Assembly: GCF_000968015.1 (NCBI RefSeq)
Contig: NZ_LACH01000016.1
Span: 62,001 to 126,000 of the forward strand
Source: Pseudomonas fluorescens
GTDB taxonomy: Bacteria > Pseudomonadota > Gammaproteobacteria > Pseudomonadales > Pseudomonadaceae
Length of the DNA stretch: 64,000 bases
Direction: 5' to 3'
Numbering within the stretch: position 1 is the stretch's first letter; each line of letters starts with the position of its first letter. Made by a program: the position numbers and the translations under genes. The notes beneath the pieces were generated by a model. The model was given only the letters and a program-made list of their open reading frames with translations, did no database searches and was not told where the DNA came from. Of this stretch, positions 29,585 to 41,154 are shown in pieces.

Positions 29585-32500
29585 AGCGGAGTTTCCAGAG
29601 CAGCATCGGTACGCACCCCACGCCAGTGGTTGAAGCGATGGCGCAGTTTGTCGAGATAGAGGTAAACCACCGGGGTGGTGTAAAGGGTCAGCACCTGGCT
29701 GAAGATCAGCCCGCCAATGATGGTCAGGCCCAGCGGCTGACGCATTTCGGCACCTTCGGCGCGGCTCAGCAGCAACGGCAACGCGCCGAGGATCGCCGCC
29801 AGGGTGGTCATCAGAATCGGCCGCAGACGTTGCAGGCAGGCGCTGCGAATCGACTCCAGCGGCGCCATGCCCTGATGTCGCTCCAGCTGCAAGGCCAGGT
29901 CGATCATCAGAATGGCGTTTTTCTTCACTACCCCGATCAACAAGAACAGCCCGAGCAGCGAGATCAGGCTGAACTCACCGCCCAGCGCATAGATCGACAG
30001 CAACGCGCCAACCCCGGCCGACGGCAAGGTCGACAGAATCGTCAGCGGATGAATGTAGCTTTCATACAGCACACCCAGCACCAGATACACCGCCACCAGC
30101 GCACCGAGAATCATGAACGGCTGGCTCTTCTGGGTGGCGGCGAAGGCGTCGGCGGTGCCCGCCATTTTCACGATCACGTCTTCCGGCATACCCAGTTTGG
30201 CGATGGCCCGCTCGATGGCTGCTGTGCCCTGCTCCACCGTCACGCCTTCGGCCATGTCGAAGGAAATGCTCTCGGAGGCGAACTGGCCTTCATGGCTGAC
30301 GCGGTCGTCTTCCAGGCTGTTTTCGTAATGCGCGATGGTCGAGAGCGGAATCCGCGCGCCGTCAGCGGTGATCACCTGAACCTGTTTGAGGGTGATCGGG
30401 TCCTGGGCATATTTCGGATTGACCTCCATGACCACCTGATACTGGTTAAGGCTGTCGTAAATCGTCGAAATTTGCCGCTGGCTGTAAGCGTTGTTCAGCA
30501 CCGCGGTGACCATGTCCATGTCGACACCCAGGCGTTTGGCCTGATCACGGTCGACGATCAGGGTCACCTGTTGGGCACCACGCCCTTCACGGGCGTCAAT
30601 CGCCGTCAGCTCCGGCAAGGCCTTGAGCGCAGTCACCACTTTCGGATACCACTCGCGCAACTCGCCAAGGTCGGCGCTTTGCAGGATGTAGGAATACTGC
30701 GAGGAGGTCTGTTCACGACCGCCACCAAACTGCAGGTCCTGATCGGCCATCAGCATCAACTGCGCACCAGCGACCTTGGGCATTTCCTTGCGCAGCCGTT
30801 CAATGACCTTTTGCGCAGAAATGTTGCGTTCCTTGATCGGCTTCAGCCGCACCAGCATGAAGGCATTGTTGGTGCCGTTGGTGCCGCCGATGAAGCCGGC
30901 GACGCTTTGCACCGCGTCATCCTTGAGCACGGCACGGCGGAAGATTTCCATTTTCGGCTGCATCACACTGAATGACAGCCCGTCGTCGCCGCGCACGAAA
31001 CCAATCAGCTGGCCAGTGTCCTGCTGAGGCATAAATGTTTTAGGAACAACAACATACAGTGCAATGTTAACGCCGACTGTCACGAGCAGACTAAGCAAGG
31101 TCAACCGGCGGTGACGCAACACCCAGTCAAGACTTGTCGCGTATTTGCCGACCATCCACTCGTTGGCACGCTGACTCCAGCGTTGCAAACGGTTTTCCTG
31201 ACCCGGCGTGTGCTGTTTGAGCCAGCGGGCGCAGAGCATCGGTGTCAGCGTCAGCGAGACCACCAGCGACACCACGATGGCCGCCGCCAACGTGATGGAA
31301 AACTCGCGAAACAGGCTTTCGACGATCCCGCCCATGAACAGGATCGACAGAAACACGGCCACCAGTGAGACGTTCATCGACAGCAAGGTGAAGCCGACTT
31401 CCTGCGCCCCGAGGTACGCGGCCTTCATCGGCGGCACGCCTTCGTCGATGTGCCGGGAAATGTTCTCCAGCACCACAATGGCGTCGTCCACCACCAGCCC
31501 GGTGGCCAGAATCAGCGCCATCAGCGACAGATTGTTCAGGGAGAATCCGTAGAGGTACATCACCGCAAAGGTGCCGACCAGCGACACAGGCACCGCAAGG
31601 GTCGGAATCAACGAGGCGCGGAAGTTACCGAGGAACAGGAACACCACCAGAATCACCAGCGCCACGGCAATCAGCAGGGTCATTTCCGCTTCGTGCAAGG
31701 TCGCCTTGATCACCGGCGACCGGTCCATCGCCAGGTTCAGTTTGACGCTGGCCGGCAACACGGCCTGCAACGCCGGCAGTTGCGCTTTGATTTCGTTGAC
31801 CGTCTCGATGATGTTGGCGCCGGCCTGACGGTTGATCACCAACAGTACCGCCGCGTCGTTGTTGAAGAAGCCGCTGTTGTAGCGGTCTTCGACGCCGTCG
31901 CTGACCTTGGCCACGTCCTTCAGGCGCAGGGCCGCGCCGTCGGCGTAGTGAATGATCAGCGACTCGTAATCCTTGGCTTTCTCGAGTTGATCGTTGGCCT
32001 GAACCTGCCACATCCGTTGGCTGTCTTCGACCGAGCCCTTAGGCCTGCGCACGTTGGCGTTGGCGATGGTGTTGCGCACGTCGTCCAGCGCCACGCCGTA
32101 CTGGTTGAGCGCCTGCGGTTCGAGTTCGATGCGCACCGCCGGCAAGGAACTGCCGCCGATCTGCACTTCGCCGACACCCTGCACCTGAGACAGGCTCTGG
32201 GACAGAATCGTCGAGGCCAAATCGTAGAGCTGGCCCTTTTCCAGCACGTCGGAGGTCAGCGACAGCACCATGATGGGCGCCTGGGACGGGTTGACCTTCT
32301 TGTAGGTCGGCATGCTGCGCATCCCGCTCGGCAGCAAATTGCGCGAGGCGTTGATTGCCGCCTGCACTTCCCGCGCCGCGCCGTTGATGTCGCGGTCCAG
32401 GTCAAACTGCAAAATCACCCGGGTCGAGCCCTGGCTGGAGCGGCTGCTCATGGTGTTGACCCCGGCGATGGCGCCGAAGGAACGCTCAAGCGGCGTGGCC

Positions 32501-32688
32501 ACGGTCGAGGCCATGACCTCAGGGCTTGCACCGGGCAGACTCGCCTGGACCACAATCACCGGGAAATCCATCTGCGGTAACGGCGCCACCGGCAACAGGC
32601 CGAAGCTCACGCCGCCCAGCAGCAGGATCGCCAGGCTCAGCAACATCGTCGCGACCGGGCGCTTGATGAAAGGACCGGACAGGTTCAT
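29581..32688 (-). CDS. muxC: RND efflux transporter, second subunit
   Basis: This is a 1035-residue inner-membrane RND transporter of the MdtC/MuxC type, driven by the proton gradient. The N-terminus [20 protein letters not shown] is typical, and the proton-relay Asp pair lies in [19 protein letters not shown]. It works as a heterotrimer with MuxB, a feature of the MdtBC/MuxBC group. It overlaps opmB by 4 bp downstream and muxB by 4 bp upstream, which shows tight translational coupling. It is full length with no visible defect. Confidence 0.93.
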   Translation of the reverse strand: MNLSGPFIKRPVATMLLSLAILLLGGVSFGLLPVAPLPQMDFPVIVVQASLPGASPEVMASTVATPLERSFGAIAGVNTMSSRSSQGSTRVILQFDLDRDINGAAREVQAAINASRNLLPSGMRSMPTYKKVNPSQAPIMVLSLTSDVLEKGQLYDLASTILSQSLSQVQGVGEVQIGGSSLPAVRIELEPQALNQYGVALDDVRNTIANANVRRPKGSVEDSQRMWQVQANDQLEKAKDYESLIIHYADGAALRLKDVAKVSDGVEDRYNSGFFNNDAAVLLVINRQAGANIIETVNEIKAQLPALQAVLPASVKLNLAMDRSPVIKATLHEAEMTLLIAVALVILVVFLFLGNFRASLIPTLAVPVSLVGTFAVMYLYGFSLNNLSLMALILATGLVVDDAIVVLENISRHIDEGVPPMKAAYLGAQEVGFTLLSMNVSLVAVFLSILFMGGIVESLFREFSITLAAAIVVSLVVSLTLTPMLCARWLKQHTPGQENRLQRWSQRANEWMVGKYATSLDWVLRHRRLTLLSLLVTVGVNIALYVVVPKTFMPQQDTGQLIGFVRGDDGLSFSVMQPKMEIFRRAVLKDDAVQSVAGFIGGTNGTNNAFMLVRLKPIKERNISAQKVIERLRKEMPKVAGAQLMLMADQDLQFGGGREQTSSQYSYILQSADLGELREWYPKVVTALKALPELTAIDAREGRGAQQVTLIVDRDQAKRLGVDMDMVTAVLNNAYSQRQISTIYDSLNQYQVVMEVNPKYAQDPITLKQVQVITADGARIPLSTIAHYENSLEDDRVSHEGQFASESISFDMAEGVTVEQGTAAIERAIAKLGMPEDVIVKMAGTADAFAATQKSQPFMILGALVAVYLVLGVLYESYIHPLTILSTLPSAGVGALLSIYALGGEFSLISLLGLFLLIGVVKKNAILMIDLALQLERHQGMAPLESIRSACLQRLRPILMTTLAAILGALPLLLSRAEGAEMRQPLGLTIIGGLIFSQVLTLYTTPVVYLYLDKLRHRFNHWRGVRTDAALETPL

Positions 32689-35600
32689 GGCTGTTCTGCC
32701 GCTTCCACGGCTTCAGGCTTGCGACCCCAGCGCCGACCGAGGCGGTCGAAGTACAGATAAATTACCGGCGTGGTGAACAAGGTCAGGACCTGACTCACCA
32801 GCAGACCACCCACCATCACCAGACCCAACGGTTGACGCAGCTCCGCGCCGGAACCGGTCGCCAGCATCAGAGGCACCGCGCCGAACAACGCGGCCAGTGT
32901 GGTCATCAGAATCGGCCGGAAACGCAGCAGCGCCGCCTGATAAATCGCCGTTTCCGGGTCCATGCCCTGGTTGCGTTCAGCGTCGAGGGCAAAGTCGATC
33001 ATCATGATCGCGTTCTTTTTCACGATACCGATCAACAAAATGATGCCGATGATCGCGATCATTCCCAGATCATTCCCGCTCAACAGCAGCGCCAGCAAGG
33101 CGCCGACCGCCGCAGAGGGCAAGGTCGAGAGAATGGTGATCGGGTGGATGTAGCTCTCGTAGAGCACGCCGAGCACGATGTACATGGTCACCACTGCCGC
33201 CAGAATCAGCAGCAAGGTGCTCGACAGCGACGCCTGGAATGCCTCGGCCGCGCCCTGGAACTGGGTCTGCACGCCAATCGGCATGCCGATGTCCTTTTGC
33301 ACCTGGTCGATGATCTGCACTGCATGCCCCAGCGCCACGCCGGGCGCGAGGTTGAAGGACATCATCACCGCCGGGAACTGACCGATGTGAGTGATCGCCA
33401 GTTGCGCCTGACGCTCCTCGATATGCGCCAGACTGGACAGGCGCACTTGCCCGCCGTCAGTGGTTTTCACGTGAATCTGGTTCAGCGCATCCGGGCCGAT
33501 CCTCTCGCCCGACTGCGATTGCAGCACCACACGGTATTGGCTGGCCTGGGTGTAGATGGTGGAAATCTGCCGCTGACCGAAGGCGTCGTACAGCGCATCG
33601 GTGATGTTCGACACCGACACGCCGACCCGCGACGCCGCATCGCGGTCAATCACCAGATAGACCTGCAAGCCCTTGTCCTGCAAATCGCTGGCAACGTCGG
33701 TCAGCTCCGGCCGTTGGGACAGTGCGTCCACCAAACGACCGCTCCACAGACTCAGCAGCTCCGAGTCCGGCGACGACATGCTGAACTGGTATTGAGTGCG
33801 GCTGACGCGGTCTTCAATGGTCAGGTCCTGCACCGGCTGCATGAACAGGCGGATGCCGGGGAGCTTGTCCAGTTCCGGTTGCAGACGTGCAATCACCTCG
33901 GTGGCGCTCAGATCGCGATTGCTGTGAGATTTGAGGTTGATCAGCAGACGACCGCTGTTCAGCGTCGAGTTGTCACCGTCGACGCCGATGTAGGACGACA
34001 GGCTCTCCACCGCTGGATCCGCCAGGATCACTTTGGCCAGTTCCTGCTGACGTTCGCTCATCGCCGCAAAGGAAATCGACTGCGGTGCCTCGGAAATACC
34101 CTGGATCACCCCGGTGTCCTGCACCGGGAAGAAGCCCTTGGGCACCACCATGTAAAGGAACACGGTCAACGCCAGCGTGCCGATGGCCACCATCAGGGTC
34201 AGCGGTTGATGCTTGAGAACCCACTTTAACTTGCGCCCGTAAGCCGCGATCATCCAATCAATTGCAGCGCCGCTGGCCCGGTAGAAACGGCCCTGTTCTT
34301 CTTCCTTCGGCTCACGTTTGAGCAGCCGCGCGCACATCATCGGCGTCAAGGTCAGGGACACCACCAGGGAAATCAGGATCGCCACCGCCAGAGTGATGGC
34401 AAATTCGCGGAACAACCGCCCTACCACGTCGGCCATGAACAGCAGAGGAATCAATACTGCGATCAGCGACAGGGTCAGGGAGATCAGCGTGAAGCCGATC
34501 TGTTTGGCGCCCTTTAGCGCCGCATTCAGGGGACTATCGCCCTCTTCGATAAATCGGGAAATGTTCTCCAGCATGACGATCGCATCGTCCACCACGAAAC
34601 CGGTGGCGATGGTCAGTGCCATCAGGGTCAGGTTGTTGACCGAGAAACCCGCGAGGTACATCACGCCGAAGGTGCCGATCAGCGACAGTGGGACCGCGAC
34701 CGACGGAATGATCGTAGCGCTGGCCCGACGCAGGAACAGGAAGGTCACCATCACGACCAGCGCAATGGCGATCAACAGTTCGTGCTGCACGTCGGTGACC
34801 GAGGCGCGGATAGTCTGGGTGCGGTCGGTCAGCACGGTGACTTCGAGACCGGCCGGCAGGTTGTCGGTGATGCTCGGCAGCAGGGCTTTGATCCGGTCGA
34901 CCACTTCGATGACGTTGGCGCCAGGCTGACGCTGGATGTTCAGCAGCACGGCCTGGTTTTCGTTGGCCCACGCCGCCAGACGTTCGTTTTCCGCACCATC
35001 GACGATCTCCGCCACGTCCTTGAGCCGCAACGGCGCGCCGTTGGCGTAGGCGAGAATCAGGTTGGCGTAGTCCTTGGGCGAGGTCAGTTGATCGTTTGCA
35101 TCGAGCATCGACACCCGGGTCGGGCCGTCGAAGTTGCCCTTGGGCTGGTTAACGTTGGACGCACCGATCAAGGTGCGTACGTCCGACAGGTTCAAGCCAT
35201 TGGCGGCCAGCGCCTCGGGGTTGACCTTGATCCGCACGGCCTGACGCTGGCCGCCGGCAATGCTGACCATGCCGACGCCGCTGATCTGGGCAATTTTCTG
35301 CGCCATGCGCGTGTCGACCAAGTCATTGAGCTTGGGCAGCAGCATGGTCTTGGAGGTGATGGCCAGCGTCAGCACCGGGGTGTCCGCCGGGTTGACCTTG
35401 TTGTACACCGGCGGCGCCGGCAGGTCCTTGGGCAGCAAATTGGTCGCGGCGTTGATCGCCGCCTGCACCTGCTGCTCGGCGACGTCCATGTTGATGTCGA
35501 GGCTGAAACGCAGGGTCAGCACCGAAGCGCCGCCGGAACTGGTCGAGGCCATCTGGGTCAGGCCGGGCATCTGCCCGAATTGACGCTCAAGGGGCGCCGT

Positions 35601-35789
35601 CACGGCGCTGGTCATGACATCCGGGCTGGCACCGGGATACAGCGTCATGACGCGGATGGTCGGGTAATCGACCTGAGGCAATGCCGACACCGGCAACAGC
35701 CGATAGGCGATCACGCCGGCCAGGATAATGGCCAGCATGCTCAGGGTCGTGGCGACCGGGCGAAGTATGAACAGCCGCGAGATGTTCAT
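32685..35789 (-). CDS. muxB: RND efflux transporter, first subunit
   Basis: This is a 1034-residue RND inner-membrane transporter of the MdtB/MuxB type. It begins [20 protein letters not shown] and shows the proton-relay motif [19 protein letters not shown]. Twelve membrane segments and two large periplasmic loops fit the family. It is predicted to pair with MuxC. ATGA-type overlaps join it to muxA and muxC. Confidence 0.93.
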   Translation of the reverse strand: MNISRLFILRPVATTLSMLAIILAGVIAYRLLPVSALPQVDYPTIRVMTLYPGASPDVMTSAVTAPLERQFGQMPGLTQMASTSSGGASVLTLRFSLDINMDVAEQQVQAAINAATNLLPKDLPAPPVYNKVNPADTPVLTLAITSKTMLLPKLNDLVDTRMAQKIAQISGVGMVSIAGGQRQAVRIKVNPEALAANGLNLSDVRTLIGASNVNQPKGNFDGPTRVSMLDANDQLTSPKDYANLILAYANGAPLRLKDVAEIVDGAENERLAAWANENQAVLLNIQRQPGANVIEVVDRIKALLPSITDNLPAGLEVTVLTDRTQTIRASVTDVQHELLIAIALVVMVTFLFLRRASATIIPSVAVPLSLIGTFGVMYLAGFSVNNLTLMALTIATGFVVDDAIVMLENISRFIEEGDSPLNAALKGAKQIGFTLISLTLSLIAVLIPLLFMADVVGRLFREFAITLAVAILISLVVSLTLTPMMCARLLKREPKEEEQGRFYRASGAAIDWMIAAYGRKLKWVLKHQPLTLMVAIGTLALTVFLYMVVPKGFFPVQDTGVIQGISEAPQSISFAAMSERQQELAKVILADPAVESLSSYIGVDGDNSTLNSGRLLINLKSHSNRDLSATEVIARLQPELDKLPGIRLFMQPVQDLTIEDRVSRTQYQFSMSSPDSELLSLWSGRLVDALSQRPELTDVASDLQDKGLQVYLVIDRDAASRVGVSVSNITDALYDAFGQRQISTIYTQASQYRVVLQSQSGERIGPDALNQIHVKTTDGGQVRLSSLAHIEERQAQLAITHIGQFPAVMMSFNLAPGVALGHAVQIIDQVQKDIGMPIGVQTQFQGAAEAFQASLSSTLLLILAAVVTMYIVLGVLYESYIHPITILSTLPSAAVGALLALLLSGNDLGMIAIIGIILLIGIVKKNAIMMIDFALDAERNQGMDPETAIYQAALLRFRPILMTTLAALFGAVPLMLATGSGAELRQPLGLVMVGGLLVSQVLTLFTTPVIYLYFDRLGRRWGRKPEAVEAAEQP

Positions 35790-37102
35790 GCGCCGCCCTT
35801 TTTCGCCTTGTCGGTGGTCGTCGCGTCAGGCGCCGTGGCGGCCGATTTGCCTTGCAGGTGCCCGGTCGGGGTGGTCGGTACATCCTTGGTGTCGTTGACC
35901 ACTTCCACTTCACTGCCTTCCTTCAAGCGGTCGGTGCCTTCAAGGACCACGCGATCCCCAGGGGCCAGGCCTTCGGTAACCACGGTGTTTTCACCGTCAC
36001 TGGCGCCGACTTTCAACTGACGAATCGCGACTTTCTTGTCGCCGTCCAGGGCGTAGACAAACGTACCGTTGGTGCCGAACTGAATTGCTGCCGAAGGTGC
36101 GAGCACCACGTCTTTGAGGGTGTCGGCCAGCAGGTGGACGTTGACGAACTGATTCGGGAACAGCGCCTGATCGCGGTTCTCGTAACGAGCCTTGAATTTC
36201 AGGGTCCCGGTGGTGACGTCGATCTGGTTGTCCAGGCTCTGCAAGACGCCGGTGGCCTGCAACTTGGTGTCGCCACGGTCCCAGGCTTCGGCGGGCAGTT
36301 TGGCGCCGGTGCGATAACGGGCCAGCACGGTGTCCAGGCTGTTTTCCGGCAAGGTGAAGGCAACGCTGATCGGTTGGGTCTGGGTGATGATCACCAGCGC
36401 GGTGGTGTCGTTGGCTGCCACCAGGTTGCCAACATCCAGCTGACGCAAGCCCACACGCCCGGCAATCGGGGCGCGGATCTTGGTGAATTCCAGATTGAGC
36501 TTGGCGTCGTTGACCGCCGCCTGATTGGTTTTGACCGTGCCCTGATACTGGCCCACCAGTGCTTCGGCGGTGTCCAGAGTCTGCTTGGCGATACTGTCTT
36601 CGCGATACAGGCCGCGATAGCGTTCCACATCGACCTGGGCGTTTTTCAGTTGTGCCTGGTTCTGCAGCAACGTGCCTTCGGCCTGAAGCAAGGCGTTCTG
36701 GTAAGGACGCGGGTCGATTTCAGCCAGCAGATCGCCTGCCTTGACCATCTGCCCTTCCTCGAAGGAGATCTTCATCAGCTCACCACCGACGCGGCTGCGC
36801 ACATTAATGGTGTTCAACGCCGTCACGGTGCCCAGCGCCTTGTAGTACAGCGGGAAGTCGCCCTTGACCGCTGGTGCGACACGCACTGGAACAGGCCCGG
36901 TCGCCCCGCCGAAACCGGGACGCATCCCCCCCGACCTGCCGGTATGCCCGGCAACGGCTTTTTGCCCTGCGCCCTCTTTTTGGGCAGTGCCGGCAGGCCA
37001 GAATTTCCAGCACAGGCCAGCGATGACCAACAGGACAAGCAGGCCAAACAGCCAGCGACGGGGACTACGGGAAACGGAGGATTGCATGGAATGATCAACC
37101 AT
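35786..37102 (-). CDS. muxA: Membrane fusion protein of the Mux RND pump
   Basis: This 438-residue periplasmic adaptor has an N-terminal anchor ([18 protein letters not shown], about 19-36), a Gly/Pro-rich linker, and biotinyl-lipoyl plus alpha-helical hairpin segments ([20 protein letters not shown], then [15 protein letters not shown]). A beta-barrel and membrane-proximal domain follow. The last 45 residues are Thr/Ala/Lys-rich and probably flexible. ATG 37102 is used; an in-frame ATG at 37087 is equally possible because neither has a strong ribosome-binding site. First gene of the operon. No regulator gene adjoins. Confidence 0.9.
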   Translation of the reverse strand: MVDHSMQSSVSRSPRRWLFGLLVLLVIAGLCWKFWPAGTAQKEGAGQKAVAGHTGRSGGMRPGFGGATGPVPVRVAPAVKGDFPLYYKALGTVTALNTINVRSRVGGELMKISFEEGQMVKAGDLLAEIDPRPYQNALLQAEGTLLQNQAQLKNAQVDVERYRGLYREDSIAKQTLDTAEALVGQYQGTVKTNQAAVNDAKLNLEFTKIRAPIAGRVGLRQLDVGNLVAANDTTALVIITQTQPISVAFTLPENSLDTVLARYRTGAKLPAEAWDRGDTKLQATGVLQSLDNQIDVTTGTLKFKARYENRDQALFPNQFVNVHLLADTLKDVVLAPSAAIQFGTNGTFVYALDGDKKVAIRQLKVGASDGENTVVTEGLAPGDRVVLEGTDRLKEGSEVEVVNDTKDVPTTPTGHLQGKSAATAPDATTTDKAKKGGA

Positions 37103-37235
37103 TGGGCGCGTGGGCTTCTTCTACAGGAGGCTGAACGATAAGCACTGGCGGGCATTAAGCAAAGCGGCTTTACCGGCAATTTACCTTCGGCTTACGTAAC
37201 AGGAGATTTATCTAAGACACTGAAGCACAAATGAA

Positions 37236-37261
37236 AACGGCCTGGACAGGGCCAGGCCGTT
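37236..37261 (-). terminator. Terminator after tpx
   Basis: A 10-bp perfect stem, AACGGCCTGG (37236-37245) with CCAGGCCGTT (37252-37261), has a 6-nt loop. Read on the reverse strand it is followed by TTTTC ATTTG, giving a weak-to-moderate U-tract. It lies 20 bp past the tpx stop and upstream of muxA, so tpx and the mux operon are probably separate transcripts. Confidence 0.75.
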
Positions 37262-37280
37262 AACAATTGTAAAAGCGCGC

Positions 37281-37781
37281 TTATTTCAGAACAGCGAGTG
37301 CCGCTTCGTAGTTCGGTTCATCAGCGATTTCCTTGACCAGTTCGCTGTGCAGAACGTTGTCGTTTTCGTCCAGAACCACGACGGCACGGGCGGTCAGGCC
37401 TTTGAGCGGGCCGTCAGCGATGGCAACACCGTAGTTCTCGATGAACTCGGCGCCGCGCAGGGTCGACAGGTTCTGTACGTTTTCCAGGCCTTCGGCGCCG
37501 CAGAAGCGAGCTTGAGCGAACGGCAGGTCAGCGGAGATGCACAGCACGACAGTGTTGGCGACATCACTGGCCTGGGCGTTGAACTTGCGAACCGAAGTCG
37601 CGCAGGTCGGGGTATCGACGCTTGGGAAGATGTTCAGCACTTTGCGCTTGCCGGCGAAGCTCGCCAGGGTCACGTCAGACAGATTGCCGGCAACCAGGGA
37701 AAAGGCTGGCGCCTTGGAACCGGCTTGTGGCAGTTGGCCGTTGACTTGAACCGGGGAGCCTTTAAGAGTGACTTGAGCCAT
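37281..37781 (-). CDS. tpx: Thiol peroxidase (atypical 2-Cys peroxiredoxin)
   Basis: Tpx reduces hydrogen and organic peroxides with electrons from thioredoxin. It has 166 residues, the standard length. The peroxidatic Cys60 lies in [15 protein letters not shown] and the resolving Cys94 in [14 protein letters not shown] 37781 (reverse strand) is chosen because it gives [13 protein letters not shown] and has AAGGA upstream; the same frame continues 124 codons further upstream, but that extension is not homologous and covers REP DNA. It is a single-gene transcript with a terminator. Confidence 0.97.
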   Translation of the reverse strand: MAQVTLKGSPVQVNGQLPQAGSKAPAFSLVAGNLSDVTLASFAGKRKVLNIFPSVDTPTCATSVRKFNAQASDVANTVVLCISADLPFAQARFCGAEGLENVQNLSTLRGAEFIENYGVAIADGPLKGLTARAVVVLDENDNVLHSELVKEIADEPNYEAALAVLK

Positions 37782-37925
37782 GAACGGAGTCCTTCTGAAC
37801 GTTGTTGTAGAGAATTTGAAGAGGCCGAAGTTAACCACGAAATGGCCCGACGACCTATGCCCAGATACAAATTGTGAAGTGTCGCCCCCTAAATTGGATA
37901 CAACTCTCGCAAGCGACACAAAAAC

Positions 37926-38034
37926 CTGTGGGAGCGAGCTCGCTCGCGATAGCTGACTGACATTCAATATGGATATCGACTGGTACACCGCTATCGTCGG
38001 AATGCCGCCCAGACCAAGCTCGCTCCCACAGGAG
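37926..38034. repeat. REP doublet
   Basis: The left core CCTGTGGGAGCGAGCTCGCT (from 37925) and right core AAGCTCGCTCCCACAGG (to 38032) form an inverted pair, with a central ACACCGCTATCG tract. It fills most of the 395-bp gap between the divergent tpx and YciI-like genes. The rest of this gap (37782-37924 and 38035-38176) shows no gene. Confidence 0.88.
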
Positions 38035-38176
38035 AAAGTCACGCGGTCGGTGTACAGCGTACCGCCCTCACCGGCCGCAACCCGGTGTTCATGACGAAAG
38101 GCAGCCAGCGTTGTCGATTTAAGCGACGGCCATTCGACTAGCCTGTGAGTCACTCACATCCAGCGGAGATAAGACC

Positions 38177-38602
38177 ATGCGATTCATGATCATTGTGAAA
38201 GCCAGCCAGGATTCCGAGGCCGGTGTGATGCCCAGCGAGGAACTGATGACCGCGATGGGCAACTACAACGAGGAACTGGTCAAAGCCGGCATCCTCATTG
38301 AGTGCGATGGCCTGCAACCCAGCAGCAAAGGCGCCCGCGTGCGTTTCTCGGGTGAAAAGCGCACGGTGATCGACGGTCCGTTCGCCGAAACCAAGGAGCT
38401 GATCGCCGGCTATTGGATATGGAACGTGAAGTCGAAACAGGAAGCGATCGAGTGGGTCAAGCGCTGCCCCAACCCGATGCCAGGCACCGACGCCGAGATC
38501 GAGATTCGCCAGGTGTTCGAGGCTGAAGATTTCGGGGACGAGTTCACACCGCAATTGCGGGAGCAGGAAGAATGGGTGCGTGCGCAGATGAAGAAGCCCT
38601 GA
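38177..38602 (+). CDS. YciI/DGPF-family protein
   Basis: This 141-residue protein belongs to the YCII/DGPF group (ferredoxin-like fold). It starts MRFMIIVKASQDSEAG and carries the signature VIDGPFAETKELIAGYWIW (about 64-82). Such proteins are usually small single-domain proteins linked to sigma factors or of unknown enzymatic role. No ECF sigma factor is adjacent here. A GGAGATAAGACC RBS precedes the ATG. An imperfect hairpin, TTGTGGCGA/TCGCCACAA (38614-38622 and 38637-38645), follows the stop and may act in termination. Confidence 0.9.
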   Translation: MRFMIIVKASQDSEAGVMPSEELMTAMGNYNEELVKAGILIECDGLQPSSKGARVRFSGEKRTVIDGPFAETKELIAGYWIWNVKSKQEAIEWVKRCPNPMPGTDAEIEIRQVFEAEDFGDEFTPQLREQEEWVRAQMKKP

Positions 38603-38691
38603 ATAATGGATCATTGTGGCGAAGGGGCTTGCCCTCTCGCCACAACTAGCAGTCCATCGATTTCAACCCTCTGTTTCGTATTAACTTTTTA

Positions 38692-38719
38692 GTACACATA
38701 AATTCACGCAAACGTGTAC
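38692..38719. promoter_or_regulatory. Candidate operator upstream of the DUF1254/Bat locus
   Basis: In the 271-bp gap before the envelope locus, an A+T-rich stretch holds the inverted pair GTACAC (38692-38697) and GTGTAC (38714-38719), spaced by 16 bp. This looks like a regulator binding site in the promoter region of the long forward gene array. No cognate regulator is encoded nearby, so its protein is unknown. Confidence 0.3.
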
Positions 38720-38873
38720 AAAAAACCAAAGATTCCTCCCCTTCGACTGGCGAACCCCGAGTTAGCTGCTAGCTTCAACAGACGTGTCCTACAGGCTTGA
38801 TAGGAAAGAGATTTCGCAGTAACGGCCGAGAAGTGCCGAGCAGTCCAATGAGCCACGAAGGAACGGGGGATTC

Positions 38874-39665
38874 ATGTCGAACAATGCGCGAGCACACGCC
38901 TTTCTAATGGCGGCATCAATGGCGTCTGCCGTTTATGCCCACGCGGATAACGCCGAGACGGCCAACAAAAGTAACAACCCGCTGAACCTGGCGCCCGGCG
39001 CCAACCTTCAGGATTACTACACGCCCAAGCTTTACGACACCAATGCCCATACCAACGACCTCCTGATGCGCGGCACGTTGCCCATTGCACCCGGCGACGT
39101 TATTAGTGTGCCGCAATTGCTGCGCGCCACCGTGCCGATCAGCACTCGCCCCGACCCAAACAGCGGCTACAGCACCGGTGTAGGTGATCTGAACATTTTC
39201 GACATCTTTCTGCTCAAGACCGACGGTGTGCAGCTGGGCATCGGCCCGCAGATCACTGCACCCACCGCCGATCAGGACGAACTGGGCACCGGCAAATGGC
39301 AGGCCGGCCTGGCAGCCGTTGCAATTGATTCATCGCCGCGCGGCCTGCTCGGCGCATTGGTGCAATACCAGAGCTCGTTCGCTGGCGACCATGATCGCCC
39401 CCACGTCGAAACCGCGACGATACAGCCCTTCATCATGCATAACCTGGCCAAAGGTTGGTATTTGCGTTCGACCGGCACCTGGACGTTCGACCTGAAAAAC
39501 GACACCCACTACATCCCCATCGGGTTCGGTGGCGGCAAAGTGTGGAAATCCGGTTCCAATATCCTCAATGCATTCGTCGAACCTCAGTGGACCGTGGAAC
39601 GCAAAGGCGACGGCCTGCCGCAGTTCACGCTGTTCGCCGGGATCAACGTCACGTTTGGCAAATAA
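38874..39665 (+). CDS. Predicted outer-membrane transporter-like protein
   Basis: This 263-residue protein has a signal peptide (about 1-23, ending AVYAHA) and then a beta-rich body with alternating hydrophobic residues (for example GLLGALVQYQSSF and LNAFVEPQWTVER) ending FAGINVTFGK. I read it as an outer-membrane beta-barrel of the transporter/neuromedin-U-like type. It is the first gene of the envelope locus, with GGGGGATTC before the ATG. The next gene starts 10 bp downstream. Its substrate is unknown. Confidence 0.7.
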   Translation: MSNNARAHAFLMAASMASAVYAHADNAETANKSNNPLNLAPGANLQDYYTPKLYDTNAHTNDLLMRGTLPIAPGDVISVPQLLRATVPISTRPDPNSGYSTGVGDLNIFDIFLLKTDGVQLGIGPQITAPTADQDELGTGKWQAGLAAVAIDSSPRGLLGALVQYQSSFAGDHDRPHVETATIQPFIMHNLAKGWYLRSTGTWTFDLKNDTHYIPIGFGGGKVWKSGSNILNAFVEPQWTVERKGDGLPQFTLFAGINVTFGK

Positions 39666-39675
39666 GGACTTTCGT

Positions 39676-41127
39676 ATGCACGGTGCAATTCGCGCAGCCG
39701 GTTTCAGCCTGATGACCATGTTCGTCAGTTGCGGGGTCGGTGCCCTGGATCTGGATACGCGGGTCGGCAAGATCACGATGGAAGGCGAACTGCCAGCCCA
39801 TGAGTCCATTGCCAAACTCTACGCCGAGCTGGATTTCCAACAGGCGACCCAGAGTTATCTGTGGGCTCTGCCACTGGTGTCCTACGCGCAATGGCAGGAG
39901 GAGTTTCGCGACAAACTCGGCGCCCACAGCGGCGACCTGATGGTGCTCAACAGTTACGAAGACAAACTGGGCGTGATCACCGCCAACGCCACCACGCCGT
40001 ACATCCTCGGTTTCGTCGACTTGAATGAAACCGGTCCGCTGGTGATCGAACTGCCGCCCGGCCCGACGGCTGGCGGTGTGGGTGATTTCTGGCAGCGTGC
40101 GATCATCGACATGGGCCAGACCGGCCCGGACAAAGGCAAGGGCGGCAAGTACCTGGTGTTGCCACCGGGTGCCGAGCCACCGGCCGACGCCGGCAAGTAT
40201 TACCTCGCCAAGTCGGAAACAATGAACGTGCTGGTGGGTTTTCGCGTCCTCGATCCGGACCCGGCCAAGGGCAAGGCGCTGGTCGAACAATTCAAGATGT
40301 ACCCGTACGCCAAACGCGCCGAACCGGGCAAGACCCGACTGCTCTCCCCCGGCGGCAAGGCCTGGTCCGGCACCCAGCCACGTGGCAAGGGGTATTGGGA
40401 GCGCTTGCACCAGATCATCCAGAAAGAGCCGGTCAACGAACGTGACCGTTTCTACATGGCCATGCTTGCCAGCCTGGGCATCGAAAAAGACAAACCCTTC
40501 AACCCCAACGACAACCAACGCAAGGCGCTGGAACAAGGTGCGCAAGTCGGCGAACTGATTGCCAAGGCCAACACCTTCGCCAAGCGTTTTCCAGGCGCCC
40601 AGTACTGGAAAGACCGGCAATGGGACACGGTGCTGAACATCGCCGAGCCGTCGCAGCGCGTCGCCTATTACGACCAGTTGTGGGAGCGCAGTGCCTGGTT
40701 CTACGAAGCGGTGACCAACACCAAGGGCATGGTTTCCAAGACACCGGGCCTGGGCCAGACCTACCTCGGCGCCTACACCGACGCCAAGGGCAACTGGCTC
40801 GACGGCAGCAAAAGTTATCGCCTGCACGTCGACGCCAACCCGCCGGCCAAGCAGTTCTGGTCGATGACCGTCTACGACATCGACAGCCGTTGCCTGATCG
40901 ACAACCCGCAGCGCAAGGCCGATCTGTCGTCCCGTCAGGATCTGAAAAAGAACGCCGACGGCTCGGTGGACCTGTACTTCGGCCCGACCGCGCCCAAAGG
41001 TTTCGAGAACAACTGGGTGCAAACCGTGCCGGGCAAACACTGGTTCAGCTATTTCCGCCTGTACGCGCCCACCGAAGCCTACTTCGATAAAAGCTGGAAA
41101 CTCGACGACATCACGGCTGTGGAATGA
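39676..41127 (+). CDS. Exported DUF1254/DUF1214 protein
   Basis: This is a 483-residue protein with an N-terminal signal-like segment (AAGFSLMTMFVSCGVGA, about 7-23). DUF1254 occupies roughly the first half (VSYAQWQEEF, then VLNSYEDKLGVITANATTPY) and DUF1214 the C-terminal half (KQFWSMTVYDIDSRCLIDN). The frame stays open upstream into the previous gene; ATG 39676 is chosen for its AAGGA RBS and signal peptide. Proteins of this pair are periplasmic and functionally unassigned. A second paralogue follows 27 bp downstream. Confidence 0.85.
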   Translation: MHGAIRAAGFSLMTMFVSCGVGALDLDTRVGKITMEGELPAHESIAKLYAELDFQQATQSYLWALPLVSYAQWQEEFRDKLGAHSGDLMVLNSYEDKLGVITANATTPYILGFVDLNETGPLVIELPPGPTAGGVGDFWQRAIIDMGQTGPDKGKGGKYLVLPPGAEPPADAGKYYLAKSETMNVLVGFRVLDPDPAKGKALVEQFKMYPYAKRAEPGKTRLLSPGGKAWSGTQPRGKGYWERLHQIIQKEPVNERDRFYMAMLASLGIEKDKPFNPNDNQRKALEQGAQVGELIAKANTFAKRFPGAQYWKDRQWDTVLNIAEPSQRVAYYDQLWERSAWFYEAVTNTKGMVSKTPGLGQTYLGAYTDAKGNWLDGSKSYRLHVDANPPAKQFWSMTVYDIDSRCLIDNPQRKADLSSRQDLKKNADGSVDLYFGPTAPKGFENNWVQTVPGKHWFSYFRLYAPTEAYFDKSWKLDDITAVE

Positions 41128-41154
41128 CGCCCAAGCGTTTTATAAGGAAGTTTT

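Noticed and set aside
37782..38153. Upstream extension of the tpx reading frame
   Set aside because: It covers REP DNA and adds non-conserved residues; the internal start [10 protein letters not shown] has an RBS and gives the standard 166-residue protein.
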